From Stieleria marina (lineage in GTDB: Bacteria > Planctomycetota > Planctomycetia > Pirellulales > Pirellulaceae), in NCBI GenBank assembly GCA_007741555.1, contig CP036526.1, positions 7,491,719-7,555,718 on the forward strand: 64,000 nucleotides of DNA, written 5' to 3'. The position numbers were made by a program, and so were the translations under genes. How positions within the stretch are numbered: position 1 is the first letter of the stretch; each line of letters starts with the position of its first letter. Positions 1 through 13,213 of the stretch are shown in pieces. Below the pieces are notes generated by a model. It searched no databases, had not been told where the DNA came from, and was given only the letters and a program-made list of their open reading frames with translations.

Positions 1-4
1 TCGT

Positions 5-1369
5 TTGTACCGCCCGAAAGCTGCCGGCAATGTTGCGCGCCGTTCGAATCGCCGCGCTGGACGCAGAGCTGCCCGGAGGGCTGGCTACCTGTATGTCGCT
101 GTGTTATTCACCAGTTTGATCATTGTCGCCGTCGTCACCGCTAGCCTGTCGCTATCGACCAGCAGCACGCGCAGCGAACTTGATCGCATCAATCGCCAGA
201 GCGCCCTCCGATTGGCCGAAAGCGAACTGCATCGGATTGCAACCGTCTTGTCCACCGATGATCAGTGGCGTGACAGCCATTCCAACAGCGTCTATTCGGA
301 CTGGCTGTCGTTGGCAACGCTATCCGGCAGCACCGACACAGGTGTCGTCAGCAGTGATCGCGGCAATGCCCGAGTGCGCTACCAGCTATTCGATGTCGAC
401 GGCGACTTGGCCAACGACGCACAGGACGAAGTAGTGGTGACCGCTCACGCGCGTGTAGGACGATCGCACGTTGCGGTCACGGCAACCTTGCAGAACGCGT
501 ACCCTCCGCTGCCGATCCTGGACTACAGCGTCACCACAACGGACGATCTGGAAATCGATTCGCCGGGCACGCTATCGACCAACGGCATTGTGCAAGTAGC
601 CGACGATTGCAAAACCGGTACGGTGGGCGTATTGGTCGCACCCGAACTGCAGTGTTCGGGACTCAACTTGCTATCCGTCCGCGGCGACATCGCCAGCGCT
701 GACGTTCAACTGCCGTCGCACGACGTTGTCGACGTGTACGCACAAGCCGCCACAACGATCCCCACCAACGCGATTCCGCAAAACGCGGGCGTCCTACAAC
801 TGCAGGACATTTTGCTCTCGTCGAACACCAATCCGTACGGAGCAGTCGACGCCACGGGCCTTTACCGAATCAATGCTCAAGGCAACGTTCTCCGCATTTC
901 TCACTGCCGAATCGATGCCACGCTGGTGGTCGAAGATTGCCCGCGAATCGATCTGTCCGGCGGACTGACATGGAGTTTTCCTCAGCAAGCCGACGCGATC
1001 TTGGTCACCGATGGAACAATTCGACTTCAAAATGTCGAACCCGTATTGGATGAATCCGCTCGCGGCATCAACTTCAATCCGGCATCAACCCCTTACCGCG
1101 GTACATCATCCAACTCGAATCAAACCGATAGTTTTCCCTCGGAACTTCGTGGCATCATTTACGCGCAGAACCACATCGAATGTGATGCCTTGACCGACAA
1201 CTCGCGGCTGAATATTACAGGTGCTCTGATTTGTCGCGACCTGCGCATCTACGGCAACGTCAGCATTACGAGCCTACCCGAGTTGATCGACTGGCCGCCC
1301 GTTGCCTTTGCGGACTGGCGACCCAAGCGATTCGTTCGCGGCAGTTTTCGACGCGTCGCGACTCCCTAG
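5..1369 (+). CDS. PilX-like / pseudopilin-type membrane-anchored protein (5' end may be outside window)
   Basis: A 454-residue reading frame opens at a TTG at base 5 and may begin upstream of the window. An Arg-rich start is followed by one hydrophobic segment at about residues 28-48 and then a long region of polar beta-type sequence with a few Cys. This resembles accessory pilins of the PilX type or general-secretion minor pseudopilins, which carry a single N-terminal membrane helix and a periplasmic domain. No prepilin peptidase site (Gly-Phe-x-x-x-Glu) is obvious, so the pilin assignment is inference only. It ends 35 bp before the NadD-like gene on the same strand. It could equally be a planctomycete-specific secreted protein. 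Confidence 0.6.
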   Translation: MYRPKAAGNVARRSNRRAGRRAARRAGYLYVAVLFTSLIIVAVVTASLSLSTSSTRSELDRINRQSALRLAESELHRIATVLSTDDQWRDSHSNSVYSDWLSLATLSGSTDTGVVSSDRGNARVRYQLFDVDGDLANDAQDEVVVTAHARVGRSHVAVTATLQNAYPPLPILDYSVTTTDDLEIDSPGTLSTNGIVQVADDCKTGTVGVLVAPELQCSGLNLLSVRGDIASADVQLPSHDVVDVYAQAATTIPTNAIPQNAGVLQLQDILLSSNTNPYGAVDATGLYRINAQGNVLRISHCRIDATLVVEDCPRIDLSGGLTWSFPQQADAILVTDGTIRLQNVEPVLDESARGINFNPASTPYRGTSSNSNQTDSFPSELRGIIYAQNHIECDALTDNSRLNITGALICRDLRIYGNVSITSLPELIDWPPVAFADWRPKRFVRGSFRRVATP

Positions 1370-1404
1370 CGCAATCGATCAAACATTTGCGTTATCCTGC
1401 TGCG

Positions 1405-2016
1405 ATGCACGTTACGAAACAAATCTGGCAACAAATCGCGGACGGCCGCCAACCCTATCACGGCGATGTCTCGGAGCAACCGATTCTGTTTCCAGGCAGT
1501 TTCAATCCCGTTCACCAAGGCCATCGGCAGATGGCAGCGATCGCCAGCGAATTGTTCGATCGCCCTGTCTATCCGGAAATTTCCCTGGTGAATGTCGACA
1601 AGCCTGATCTGGATTTCGAATCGCTCGGGGACCGGGTTCGCCAAACTCAGCCGCTGGGCCGCGTACTGGTCACTCGCGCGCCGCGGTTTATCGACAAAGC
1701 CAAACTATTCCCAGGATCGACCTTCGTCATCGGTGCGGACACCGCCATTCGGCTTGATCAGCCGGGCTACTACGACAATAGCCTATCGTCGCGGGATGAC
1801 GCGATCGATCAGCTGGCATCGCTGGGATCGACATTCCTGGTGTTCGGCCGCAAAGTCGAACAGACCCTCCACGATGCCGGTGAACTGAACCTGTCGGCTT
1901 CGCTGACCCGCCTGTGCCGATGTGTTCCCAAGACCAGATTTCGCAATGACATCAGCAGCACCCAAATACGCGGCGCGCAACAGCGCCACGCCCAAATACG
2001 CAACACTCAAATTTAG
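1405..2016 (+). CDS. Nucleotidyltransferase of the NadD/cytidylyltransferase family
   Basis: The 203-residue product carries the nucleotidyltransferase signature FPGSFNPVHQGH (an HxGH motif) near residues 29-40 and a C-terminal DISSTQIR, matching the ISxTxxR motif that binds the nucleotide phosphates. The family joins NTP to a mononucleotide or phosphoryl alcohol; nicotinate mononucleotide adenylyltransferase is the closest textbook member. The ATG at 1405 was chosen because the homology begins just after it; the longer upstream frame has unrelated, Arg-rich sequence. At about 200 residues its length fits NadD. Substrate is not settled: FVIGADTAIRLDQ is unlike classical NadD enzymes, so another cytidylyltransferase-like role is possible. 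A glutamine-dependent NAD synthetase is encoded at 47021-49024, so NAD synthesis is at least represented nearby. Confidence 0.75.
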   Translation: MHVTKQIWQQIADGRQPYHGDVSEQPILFPGSFNPVHQGHRQMAAIASELFDRPVYPEISLVNVDKPDLDFESLGDRVRQTQPLGRVLVTRAPRFIDKAKLFPGSTFVIGADTAIRLDQPGYYDNSLSSRDDAIDQLASLGSTFLVFGRKVEQTLHDAGELNLSASLTRLCRCVPKTRFRNDISSTQIRGAQQRHAQIRNTQI

Positions 2017-2035
2017 TGCCCCGAAAGGACAGCGA

Positions 2036-3649
2036 CTAGTCTTGCGACATCACCTCAGCCAGCTGCTCGTAGGTTCGTTGACTGTCGACCTTGCTGCCTC
2101 GATTGTCCAACGCAATTTGGTACAGATGCTGTCCGATGTCAGTGGGATACTTTCCAGTCACGCACGCACGACAAAGATGATCAGCCGGTTTTCCAATGGC
2201 ACGCGCGATTGCTTCGACGGGCAAATACCTTAGCGTATCGGCCCCTAAGTCATCGGCCAATTTTTGCTGCGATTCGTCCGTTAATTCGCCATCAATCCCG
2301 AAATACTTCGGGGCAATCAGCTGATCAATTGTACTCATGTCGATGCCGTAAAAACACGGCGCCACAATCGGCGGACATGCGACCCGAACATGGATCTCTT
2401 TGGCGCCGCCCACATCACGAATTCGATCCAACAAGACATTCATCGTCGTGCTGCGGACGATCGAATCTTCGACCAAGATGATGCGTTTGCCTTCCAGCAC
2501 TTCGCGCAAAGGCGTGTACTTGGTCGCGGCCTTGGCTTTTCGTGCGCGACCGCCTTCGATAAAGGTTCGGCCTGCGTAACGATTGCGAATCAATCCTTCG
2601 CGACAGGGGATCGATAATTCGTAGGCCATCGCATCGGCAGCCGCTTTACTGGTATCCGGAACCGGCACGATGATTGTGTCGGGATCGTCGAGCGGCACCA
2701 TATCCAGCTTTCTTTCCGCCCGCGCCAATTCTTCGCCCAAGTGCGTACGGCTCATGTACACACTGCGATCATCAAGCGTACTGGCCACATTGGCGAAATA
2801 AATCCACTCAAAGAAACAGTGTGCCGGGGTCCGTTCAGGCGCAAAACGCTCCATCCGAAAACCCGTCTTCGGGTCGATGATGATCGCATGTCCGGGCGGC
2901 AGTGATTTGATCTGTTCGTTTTCAAAGCCCAGATTCAGCAGCGCCACACTTTCGCTGGCTGCGGCAAACAATGGTCCTTCATGCACGTAGCACATCGGTT
3001 TGACGCCCAACGGATCGCGAGCGACGATCATCTCGCCTTCGGCCGTCAGTAAAGCCAGCGAATACGCGCCGTCGAAACCTTCGGTCGTTTGCTTCAACAC
3101 ATCGATCCAGTCCATGCGTCCATCCGCGTTGGACAGAATGCGACCAAATTCGTGCAACATGATTTCGGTGTCGGTGTCCAACGACAAGTGATGGTCGCCG
3201 TCAGCCAGTAGCCGCTCGCGCAACAATCCATAATTGGACAGTTGACCGTTAAAACAAAAACTAAACCACTTGCGTTTGTGGATGTGCTTTCGTTCGAACG
3301 GCTGAGCATAGTTGCGATCATCTTGGCCGCACGTCGCATAACGCACGTGCCCGATCGCCGCCGAACCGGCGTAGGTTTTCATCAACGCTTCTACCTTGGC
3401 GCGATGATTCAGACGAAAAACTTCCGTCACCGTACCGACATCTTTGCGAGTCCGGAGCAAATTAGGCCGGTCGCTGCTGTAAGTGGTCATGCCAGCGGCC
3501 AGCTGACCGCGATTTTGGATATCCAGCAGCATTCGAGGCAGGAGACGCGAAATTTGCCGCGGGCCTTCGTCGGTACACATCGGACTGCGGCCGCAGCCAG
3601 ACATGTGATAAATGGCTGCCACACCACACTCGTGATGGATTTCACTCAT
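2036..3649 (-). CDS. purF: Amidophosphoribosyltransferase (glutamine PRPP amidotransferase)
   Basis: Catalyses the first committed step of purine synthesis: PRPP plus glutamine to 5-phosphoribosylamine. The start at 3649 gives MSEIHHECG, a 7-residue propeptide before catalytic Cys8, as expected for the Ntn-type glutaminase domain. The phosphoribosyltransferase half shows the PRPP loop VEDSIVRSTT near residue 395. CRAC near residue 494, together with a Cys in VACPPIVAPC, matches the Cys positions that bind the [4Fe-4S] cluster in the Bacillus-type enzyme, so this is the cluster-containing class. Length is 537 residues, slightly over the usual 470-500. The frame stays open a further 56 codons upstream, but that stretch is not conserved-looking. 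It is transcribed divergently from proB across 232 bp. Confidence 0.92.
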   Translation of the reverse strand: MSEIHHECGVAAIYHMSGCGRSPMCTDEGPRQISRLLPRMLLDIQNRGQLAAGMTTYSSDRPNLLRTRKDVGTVTEVFRLNHRAKVEALMKTYAGSAAIGHVRYATCGQDDRNYAQPFERKHIHKRKWFSFCFNGQLSNYGLLRERLLADGDHHLSLDTDTEIMLHEFGRILSNADGRMDWIDVLKQTTEGFDGAYSLALLTAEGEMIVARDPLGVKPMCYVHEGPLFAAASESVALLNLGFENEQIKSLPPGHAIIIDPKTGFRMERFAPERTPAHCFFEWIYFANVASTLDDRSVYMSRTHLGEELARAERKLDMVPLDDPDTIIVPVPDTSKAAADAMAYELSIPCREGLIRNRYAGRTFIEGGRARKAKAATKYTPLREVLEGKRIILVEDSIVRSTTMNVLLDRIRDVGGAKEIHVRVACPPIVAPCFYGIDMSTIDQLIAPKYFGIDGELTDESQQKLADDLGADTLRYLPVEAIARAIGKPADHLCRACVTGKYPTDIGQHLYQIALDNRGSKVDSQRTYEQLAEVMSQD

Positions 3650-3794
3650 ATTGAGAGATTCGTCCGATTTGGATGAACGCATTGAATCAACACGACAGGC
3701 AGATGTGCGTATCGCGTTTCGGTTAGCCTCGAATGTAAGACGCCCTTCCAAGGCCGTCGATTCCCCCTGACAATGACGCCAAACGAAAGGGAAC

Positions 3795-3828
3795 TCGAAG
3801 CAGCGACATCGTACCATCGCTGCCTCGA
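3795..3828. promoter_or_regulatory. Inverted repeat in the divergent purF-proB intergenic region
   Basis: The arms TCGAAGCAGCGA (3795-3806) and TCGCTGCCTCGA (3817-3828) pair over 11 of 12 positions around a 10-nt loop. It lies between two divergent genes, about 50 bp before the proB start. It could be an operator or a leader hairpin; no T-run follows on either strand, so a terminator is unlikely. Nothing else was recognised in 3650-3881. Confidence 0.4.
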
Positions 3829-3881
3829 AAAACTATCGCTTGCTCGTCCTTTTGTGACCCAATTTTGATAACGTTCGTACT

Positions 3882-5033
3882 GTGCCCGCTCCCAACACAC
3901 ATGTTTCTCGCACTCAAGTGATTCAAAACGCTCAGAGCGTGATTGTAAAAGTCGGCACGCGCGTGCTGACAACTGCTGAAGGAAAACTGGATCGAAACCG
4001 AGTCAACCTGCTGGCCGCCGGTCTTTGCCGCATCGCCCAAACGGGCCGGCAAACCATCATGGTCAGCAGCGGTGCGGTGGGCGCTGGAATCGGAAAACTC
4101 GGGCTCGATGCACGCCCCAGCGGGTTATCACAGCTGCAAGCCGTCGCGGCAGTCGGCCAAACCGACCTGATCCAAGCCTACGAATCAGCGATTTCGGCAA
4201 GCGGTCGCCATGCCGCCCAGGTCCTGCTGACACGCGCGGACCTGCGTCGCCGGACGGGCTATTTGCACGTTCGTAATGCCCTATCCCAAATCCACAGCTT
4301 CGGCGCGATCGCTGTCGTCAACGAAAACGACTCGGTCGCGGTGGGGGAGTTGATGACCACGTTTGGCGACAATGATCGTTTGGCGGCCGAGCTTTCGGGA
4401 CTGCTCAACAACGCGTTGTTGATCATCCTTTCGGATATCGACGGGCTCTATGACGGTTCGCCCAGTGATCCCGACAGCAAGTGCATCGATGTTGTCGACT
4501 CGCTCGACGACAGCATTTTTGCTCTCGCACAGGATCGCACCAGCACGGTTAGCAAAGGAGGGATGGCAAGCAAACTGGCTGCCGCCCAGATCGCGACCTC
4601 GTACGGACACTCCGCCATCATCGGTCCCGGACGCGACGACACAGTGCTGGACAAAATCATGGCCGGCGAAAAGATCGGCACTTTGTTTGTCGCCAATGAC
4701 AAATCGATCCGCGGACGGCGCCGCTGGATCGGAAATGCCGCCGCGGTGGCAGGTACGCTGCACTTGGACGCAGGCGCCGCGCGTGCAGTCAGGCAAACCG
4801 GCAGCAGCCTGCTGGCCATCGGCATCAAGCAAGTCGACGGCACGTTCAAACGAGGAAGTGTCGTCGCCATCGTCGATGACCAAGGCAACGAATTGGCACG
4901 CGGTCTGTGCAACTACCCGTCCGACGAAGTCGAAAAGATCCTAGGACAAGCAAGCGATCAGATCGCCGAAATCCTAGGACACTGCCCCTACGAAAATGTC
5001 GTTCACCGAGACAACTTAACGCTCAACCCCTAA
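3882..5033 (+). CDS. proB: Glutamate 5-kinase
   Basis: Phosphorylates L-glutamate as the first step of proline synthesis. The 383-residue product begins at a GTG. The N-terminal amino-acid kinase domain shows VIVKVGTRVLT (nucleotide loop) near residue 20, VSSGAVGAG near residue 58, NENDSV near residue 147 and KGGMASKL near residue 226, all family hallmarks. The last ~100 residues fit the RNA-binding-type PUA domain found in many bacterial ProB proteins (GIKQVDGTFKRGSVV). Length matches two-domain ProB (about 370). The start upstream of VIQNAQSVIVKVG is the only one that keeps the full domain. The gene ends 49 bp before the distal end of the CRISPR array; no proA follows. Confidence 0.93.
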   Translation: MPAPNTHVSRTQVIQNAQSVIVKVGTRVLTTAEGKLDRNRVNLLAAGLCRIAQTGRQTIMVSSGAVGAGIGKLGLDARPSGLSQLQAVAAVGQTDLIQAYESAISASGRHAAQVLLTRADLRRRTGYLHVRNALSQIHSFGAIAVVNENDSVAVGELMTTFGDNDRLAAELSGLLNNALLIILSDIDGLYDGSPSDPDSKCIDVVDSLDDSIFALAQDRTSTVSKGGMASKLAAAQIATSYGHSAIIGPGRDDTVLDKIMAGEKIGTLFVANDKSIRGRRRWIGNAAAVAGTLHLDAGAARAVRQTGSSLLAIGIKQVDGTFKRGSVVAIVDDQGNELARGLCNYPSDEVEKILGQASDQIAEILGHCPYENVVHRDNLTLNP

Positions 5034-5082
5034 TCACCCAGCCGAACTGACAAACGACCAGGATTTAGACTCAACAACGGTC

Positions 5083-6138
5083 GCTCCAACGAGGCCGCGT
5101 TCGGATGAACGCGGAAAGCCAATGATTCTGGCTGGCTTCTTGCACTGGACTCATGGCTTCAATGAGGCCGCGTTCGGATGAACGCGGAAAGCCAGGCGTG
5201 ACGCTGATCACTTCGCGAGGGATTTGCAGCTTCAATGAGGCCGCGTTCGGATGAACGCGGAAAGCTGCACTCCTGTTGCGATGCTCACACGCCGGGACCA
5301 CGCTTCAATGAGGCCGCGTTCGGATGAACGCGGAAAGGCCGCCGCGATTGTCTTGATTCACTTCGCCAAACGTGCTTCAATGAGGCCGCGTTCGGATGAA
5401 CGCGGAAAGCGTATCATGATCAAATCCAACGAAGCCGCAGTGGGTAGGCTTCAATGAGGCCGCGTTCGGATGAACGCGGAAAGATGGCCCTTCGTAGCCT
5501 GATACACCGTTGCTGATGATGCTTCAATGAGGCCGCGTTCGGATGAACGCGGAAAGACTTGGGACACTGGATCAATCACGCTTGACGCCGCCGCTTCAAT
5601 GAGGCCGCGTTCGGATGAACGCGGAAAGGCCTCTGGCGATCCGTTTGCATCGACGCACTTGCCGACGCTTCAATGAGGCCGCGTTCGGATGAACGCGGAA
5701 AGCTGTGTGGTAGTAGCCGCAACAGACTTGCTTTGTGTTGCTTCAATGAGGCCGCGTTCGGATGAACGCGGAAAGCCGCGGCTTTCCGTTTTGATTCGCT
5801 GACGGCCTCTGGCTTCAATGAGGCCGCGTTCGGATGAACGCGGAAAGAGAAGGGCTGTTGATGCACCCGAAAGGCATACCACGGCTTCAATGAGGCCGCG
5901 TTCGGATGAACGCGGAAAGATCACCACCACCGCGGGCGAACCGGTCAAAGGCGTAGCTTCAATGAGGCCGCGTTCGGATGAACGCGGAAAGAAGAAGGGC
6001 GGCTGGGACTTGATTTTATGTGACGTGCTTCAATGAGGCCGCGTTCGGATGAACGCGGAAAGTTGTCGTTGGTTTGTACTGCTCGCGATCGAAAGTCAAA
6101 TCGCTTCAATGAGGCCGCGTTCGGATGAACGCGGAAAG
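5083..6138 (-). CRISPR. CRISPR array, 15 repeats / 14 spacers, type I-G
   Basis: Fifteen 36-bp repeats begin at 5083, 5156, 5229, 5302, 5374, 5448, 5521, 5593, 5667, 5740, 5812, 5884, 5956, 6027 and 6103. Spacers are 35-40 bp, mostly 36-37. Read on the plus strand the repeat begins GCTTCAATGAGG and ends GAACGCGGAAAG. Its functional direction is inferred to be the minus strand, where it starts CTTTCCGCG, carries a CCGCGTTC/GAACGCGG hairpin and ends in the classic 8-nt handle ATTGAAGC. In that direction the only divergent repeat (5083-5118, two changes in the handle region) is the last one, as is usual for the trailer end, and the cas genes lie on the same strand just upstream. All other repeats appear identical. 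Confidence 0.98.
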
Positions 6139-6329
6139 AGCTCTTGCGAGCGGCGCGGCAATTTACTGGTTTTTTCACTGATTTGCGAGTGGGTCCGTTT
6201 TGGTTCATGTCCCTGCCTGCCGAATCCCCGCTTCAACGTGCGTTTCGGATCGTCTTTCGCTGGACTTCGAGCGGTGGCGGGAAATACGACGCCACCCAGC
6301 CGCTCGCAGGATTGATTCGGCAAAGAAAG
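6139..6329 (-). promoter_or_regulatory. Probable CRISPR leader
   Basis: These 191 bp separate the stop codon of cas4-cas1 from the first (non-degenerate) repeat. On the minus strand the part nearest the array includes an A-rich stretch (CAGTGAAAAAACCAG). No gene was recognised in it. The leader role follows from position and from the inferred array direction; no promoter was pinned down. Confidence 0.55.
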
Positions 6330-8444
6330 CTATCGCGTTTCGAATACAGGATACGTCGGAATTTCGCCCGTCAGTAGTCTGGCAACCAACCTTGTTTGAA
6401 TCTCCAGCAAGCGGCGATAGCTGACCCGGTAGTCAAACAAGGGATGCGTCACCAACTGGTCCATCCGTTGTTCGTATGCCAACAAAAAATGCTTGCGGCC
6501 TGTCTTGCTTAGCACCACCGATTCACCGGCGACTAGAAAATGCTCTGGCGTGACCATTCGGTTGTTGATCGCCGTCAAAACGACCGAGTCGGCGATCAAC
6601 GGTCGAAACGGCTCCATCAAGTCCAGGGCGAGTGCTGGCTTGCCCGGCTTGATTTGATGATAAAAACCAAGGTAGGGATCCAGCCCCACCGCGGTCGCTG
6701 CAACAACGCAGTCTTTGGTCAACAAACTGTAAGCCAAGGACAACAACGCATTGACCGGGTCTCGCGGAGGACGTCGATTGCGACCAAGAAAATTGAAGGC
6801 CGGGCGACGTTTTGACAACGCAGATCCAGGCGATGACTCTAAGCTGCAATCGACTTTCAACATCCCTGCAAACGATTGAAAGTAGGCTCGTCCAGCAGCC
6901 CCTTCGACACCCAACAACGATGCAAGACTAGCCGCGTCCAAGGCGTGATCGGACAAACGTTTCAACTCACGCAGTGTCACGGACGATGGTTCACGGTGAT
7001 TACGCATCAACAATGTACGTTGGTTGCGAATTTTCCCTCGCACGATTTGCCGGGCCAAATCCAAACAAGAAGTTGGTTGATCGGCGAATCGGAATTGTTC
7101 ACGACGCACCTGAATATTCTTAACACCCAATGAGTGAGTGATGCCGTAAAAGTAGCCTTTTTGAGTGAAGTAGACGACCGGGATGTCCAAGTTCAGCATC
7201 GTCTGGATGGCTTGAGTGGAAAGCTGCACATTGCCGAACAAATTGACCTGGTTGATTTCCTGAAGTCGAATCTGCTGCACGATCTTGCCTTCGACTTTAG
7301 CTTGTAGCACTTCGCTTTGCTTGCCGATCCACATGCCTTGCGTGTTGAAATACACCGGCCGGCGTTCGTCCCGAGCCGTCAACATGGGCCGGACACTGAT
7401 GGTGTCGCTGGCGGGCGAATCGGATGCTTCACCAGTAGGCAGTCCCAATCGTCGTGTTTCATCTGGCAGACAAATCCCCACCAAACTACAGCGTGGGCAC
7501 TTAGGGCTATCGGACAACGGAGGCGGAATCGTACCACTCCGTCGCAACGCTCGCGCAGCATCGACAGCATGCCGAGTCTGTGTGAGCAATTCATCGGTTA
7601 ATGCAATGGAAACGCGTTGGCGAGTTTCGTTGAAGTACAACACGCCACCGTCACAGCGATAGCCGTTGTCTTGCAGCACCAAAGCTTGCAGCGCCACTTG
7701 AACGCGTTCAGGCAACCAAGCTCCGGCCGTTCCATCGGCATTTTGGCGCGGCCGGCCACGTTTGTAGTCCACCGGCGTGGCGGCATCCCCCGACGCTTCG
7801 ATCAAGTCCATTTTGGCAATCACACCCAGCGTATCACTGCTAAGCATGACGCTGCGACGATGAATGATTTTAGCTGCAGCGGCGGCAACACTTGCGTCAC
7901 GTGCATTTTCTTCGGTCAAATCAGGTTGCGAAGGTTCACACGCATTGGAACGGTCCAGCAGTTCTAACGCTTCGGAATCCACTCCCGCGAATTCGACGTC
8001 GGCGGGTTCGCAGTCCGTTTCCGATGCCATGTCGTTGTCAGTAGAATCAGCGTGATCGTCGCCGAACAGTGACTCCGGCTGAACGTGCTTGCTCCGGCGA
8101 CGCGTTTTGGGGGCGTGGTCTTGTTCCGTTTCGCCATCGGTGCGATCTTGCGCGTCGCGTGGAATCGTTTCGGCCATCAGATCGTGCAGAACCCCGCCTG
8201 GGGCCAGAGTGGTTGCGGCAGCGTCCAGGCCACCCGTACCAGAATCAACGCGGCGGTGTACGAATTGCCCGTCAACCGTATCGACGCTGTTGGCGAATTG
8301 TCCTTCGACGTGCATCAGATAAAACAGCCGTGGGCAATAGACAAATTCGTTTACCATCCGCGCCGGCAGGTAATCGATCTCGGATGCTTGCTCTGAGGCA
8401 AAATCATCCGAGTGTGGCTGCTTGTCAGGCTGGTTGTGAATCAT
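6330..8444 (-). CDS. cas4-cas1: Cas4-Cas1 fusion (spacer acquisition)
   Basis: Bifunctional adaptation protein of 704 residues. The Cas4 part has a first Fe-S Cys at residue 37 (FVYCPRL), a nuclease-type PVDYKRG, and a late cluster CPRC-x5-C near residues 314-323, so all four cluster cysteines are present. The Cas1 integrase part runs from about residue 353 (ARDERRPVYFNTQG) to the end. Cas4-Cas1 fusions are typical of type I-G/I-U, where Cas4 helps select spacers with a TTN PAM (shown for Geobacter sulfurreducens). An unusual acidic, Asp/Glu/Ser-rich stretch of about 100 residues (roughly 85-185) is inserted in the Cas4 part between the HRRVD and HRRSVML segments. The gene lies 39 bp downstream of cas2. 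Confidence 0.95.
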   Translation of the reverse strand: MIHNQPDKQPHSDDFASEQASEIDYLPARMVNEFVYCPRLFYLMHVEGQFANSVDTVDGQFVHRRVDSGTGGLDAAATTLAPGGVLHDLMAETIPRDAQDRTDGETEQDHAPKTRRRSKHVQPESLFGDDHADSTDNDMASETDCEPADVEFAGVDSEALELLDRSNACEPSQPDLTEENARDASVAAAAAKIIHRRSVMLSSDTLGVIAKMDLIEASGDAATPVDYKRGRPRQNADGTAGAWLPERVQVALQALVLQDNGYRCDGGVLYFNETRQRVSIALTDELLTQTRHAVDAARALRRSGTIPPPLSDSPKCPRCSLVGICLPDETRRLGLPTGEASDSPASDTISVRPMLTARDERRPVYFNTQGMWIGKQSEVLQAKVEGKIVQQIRLQEINQVNLFGNVQLSTQAIQTMLNLDIPVVYFTQKGYFYGITHSLGVKNIQVRREQFRFADQPTSCLDLARQIVRGKIRNQRTLLMRNHREPSSVTLRELKRLSDHALDAASLASLLGVEGAAGRAYFQSFAGMLKVDCSLESSPGSALSKRRPAFNFLGRNRRPPRDPVNALLSLAYSLLTKDCVVAATAVGLDPYLGFYHQIKPGKPALALDLMEPFRPLIADSVVLTAINNRMVTPEHFLVAGESVVLSKTGRKHFLLAYEQRMDQLVTHPLFDYRVSYRRLLEIQTRLVARLLTGEIPTYPVFETR

Positions 8445-8483
8445 GGCACTTCTTTATCGAGGATCGAACAGGTTCAAATTTCG

Positions 8484-13209
<4,726 letters not shown>

Positions 13210-13213
<4 letters not shown>

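Noticed and set aside
3650-3817. Extended N-terminus for PurF
   Set aside because: The added 56 residues precede the propeptide and catalytic Cys and are Arg/Cys-rich without family similarity; the region is intergenic with a hairpin.
5083-6320. Several long open frames through the CRISPR array on both strands
   Set aside because: They translate the repeat over and over (peptides such as ASMRPRSDERGK); they are artefacts of the repeat having no stop codon.
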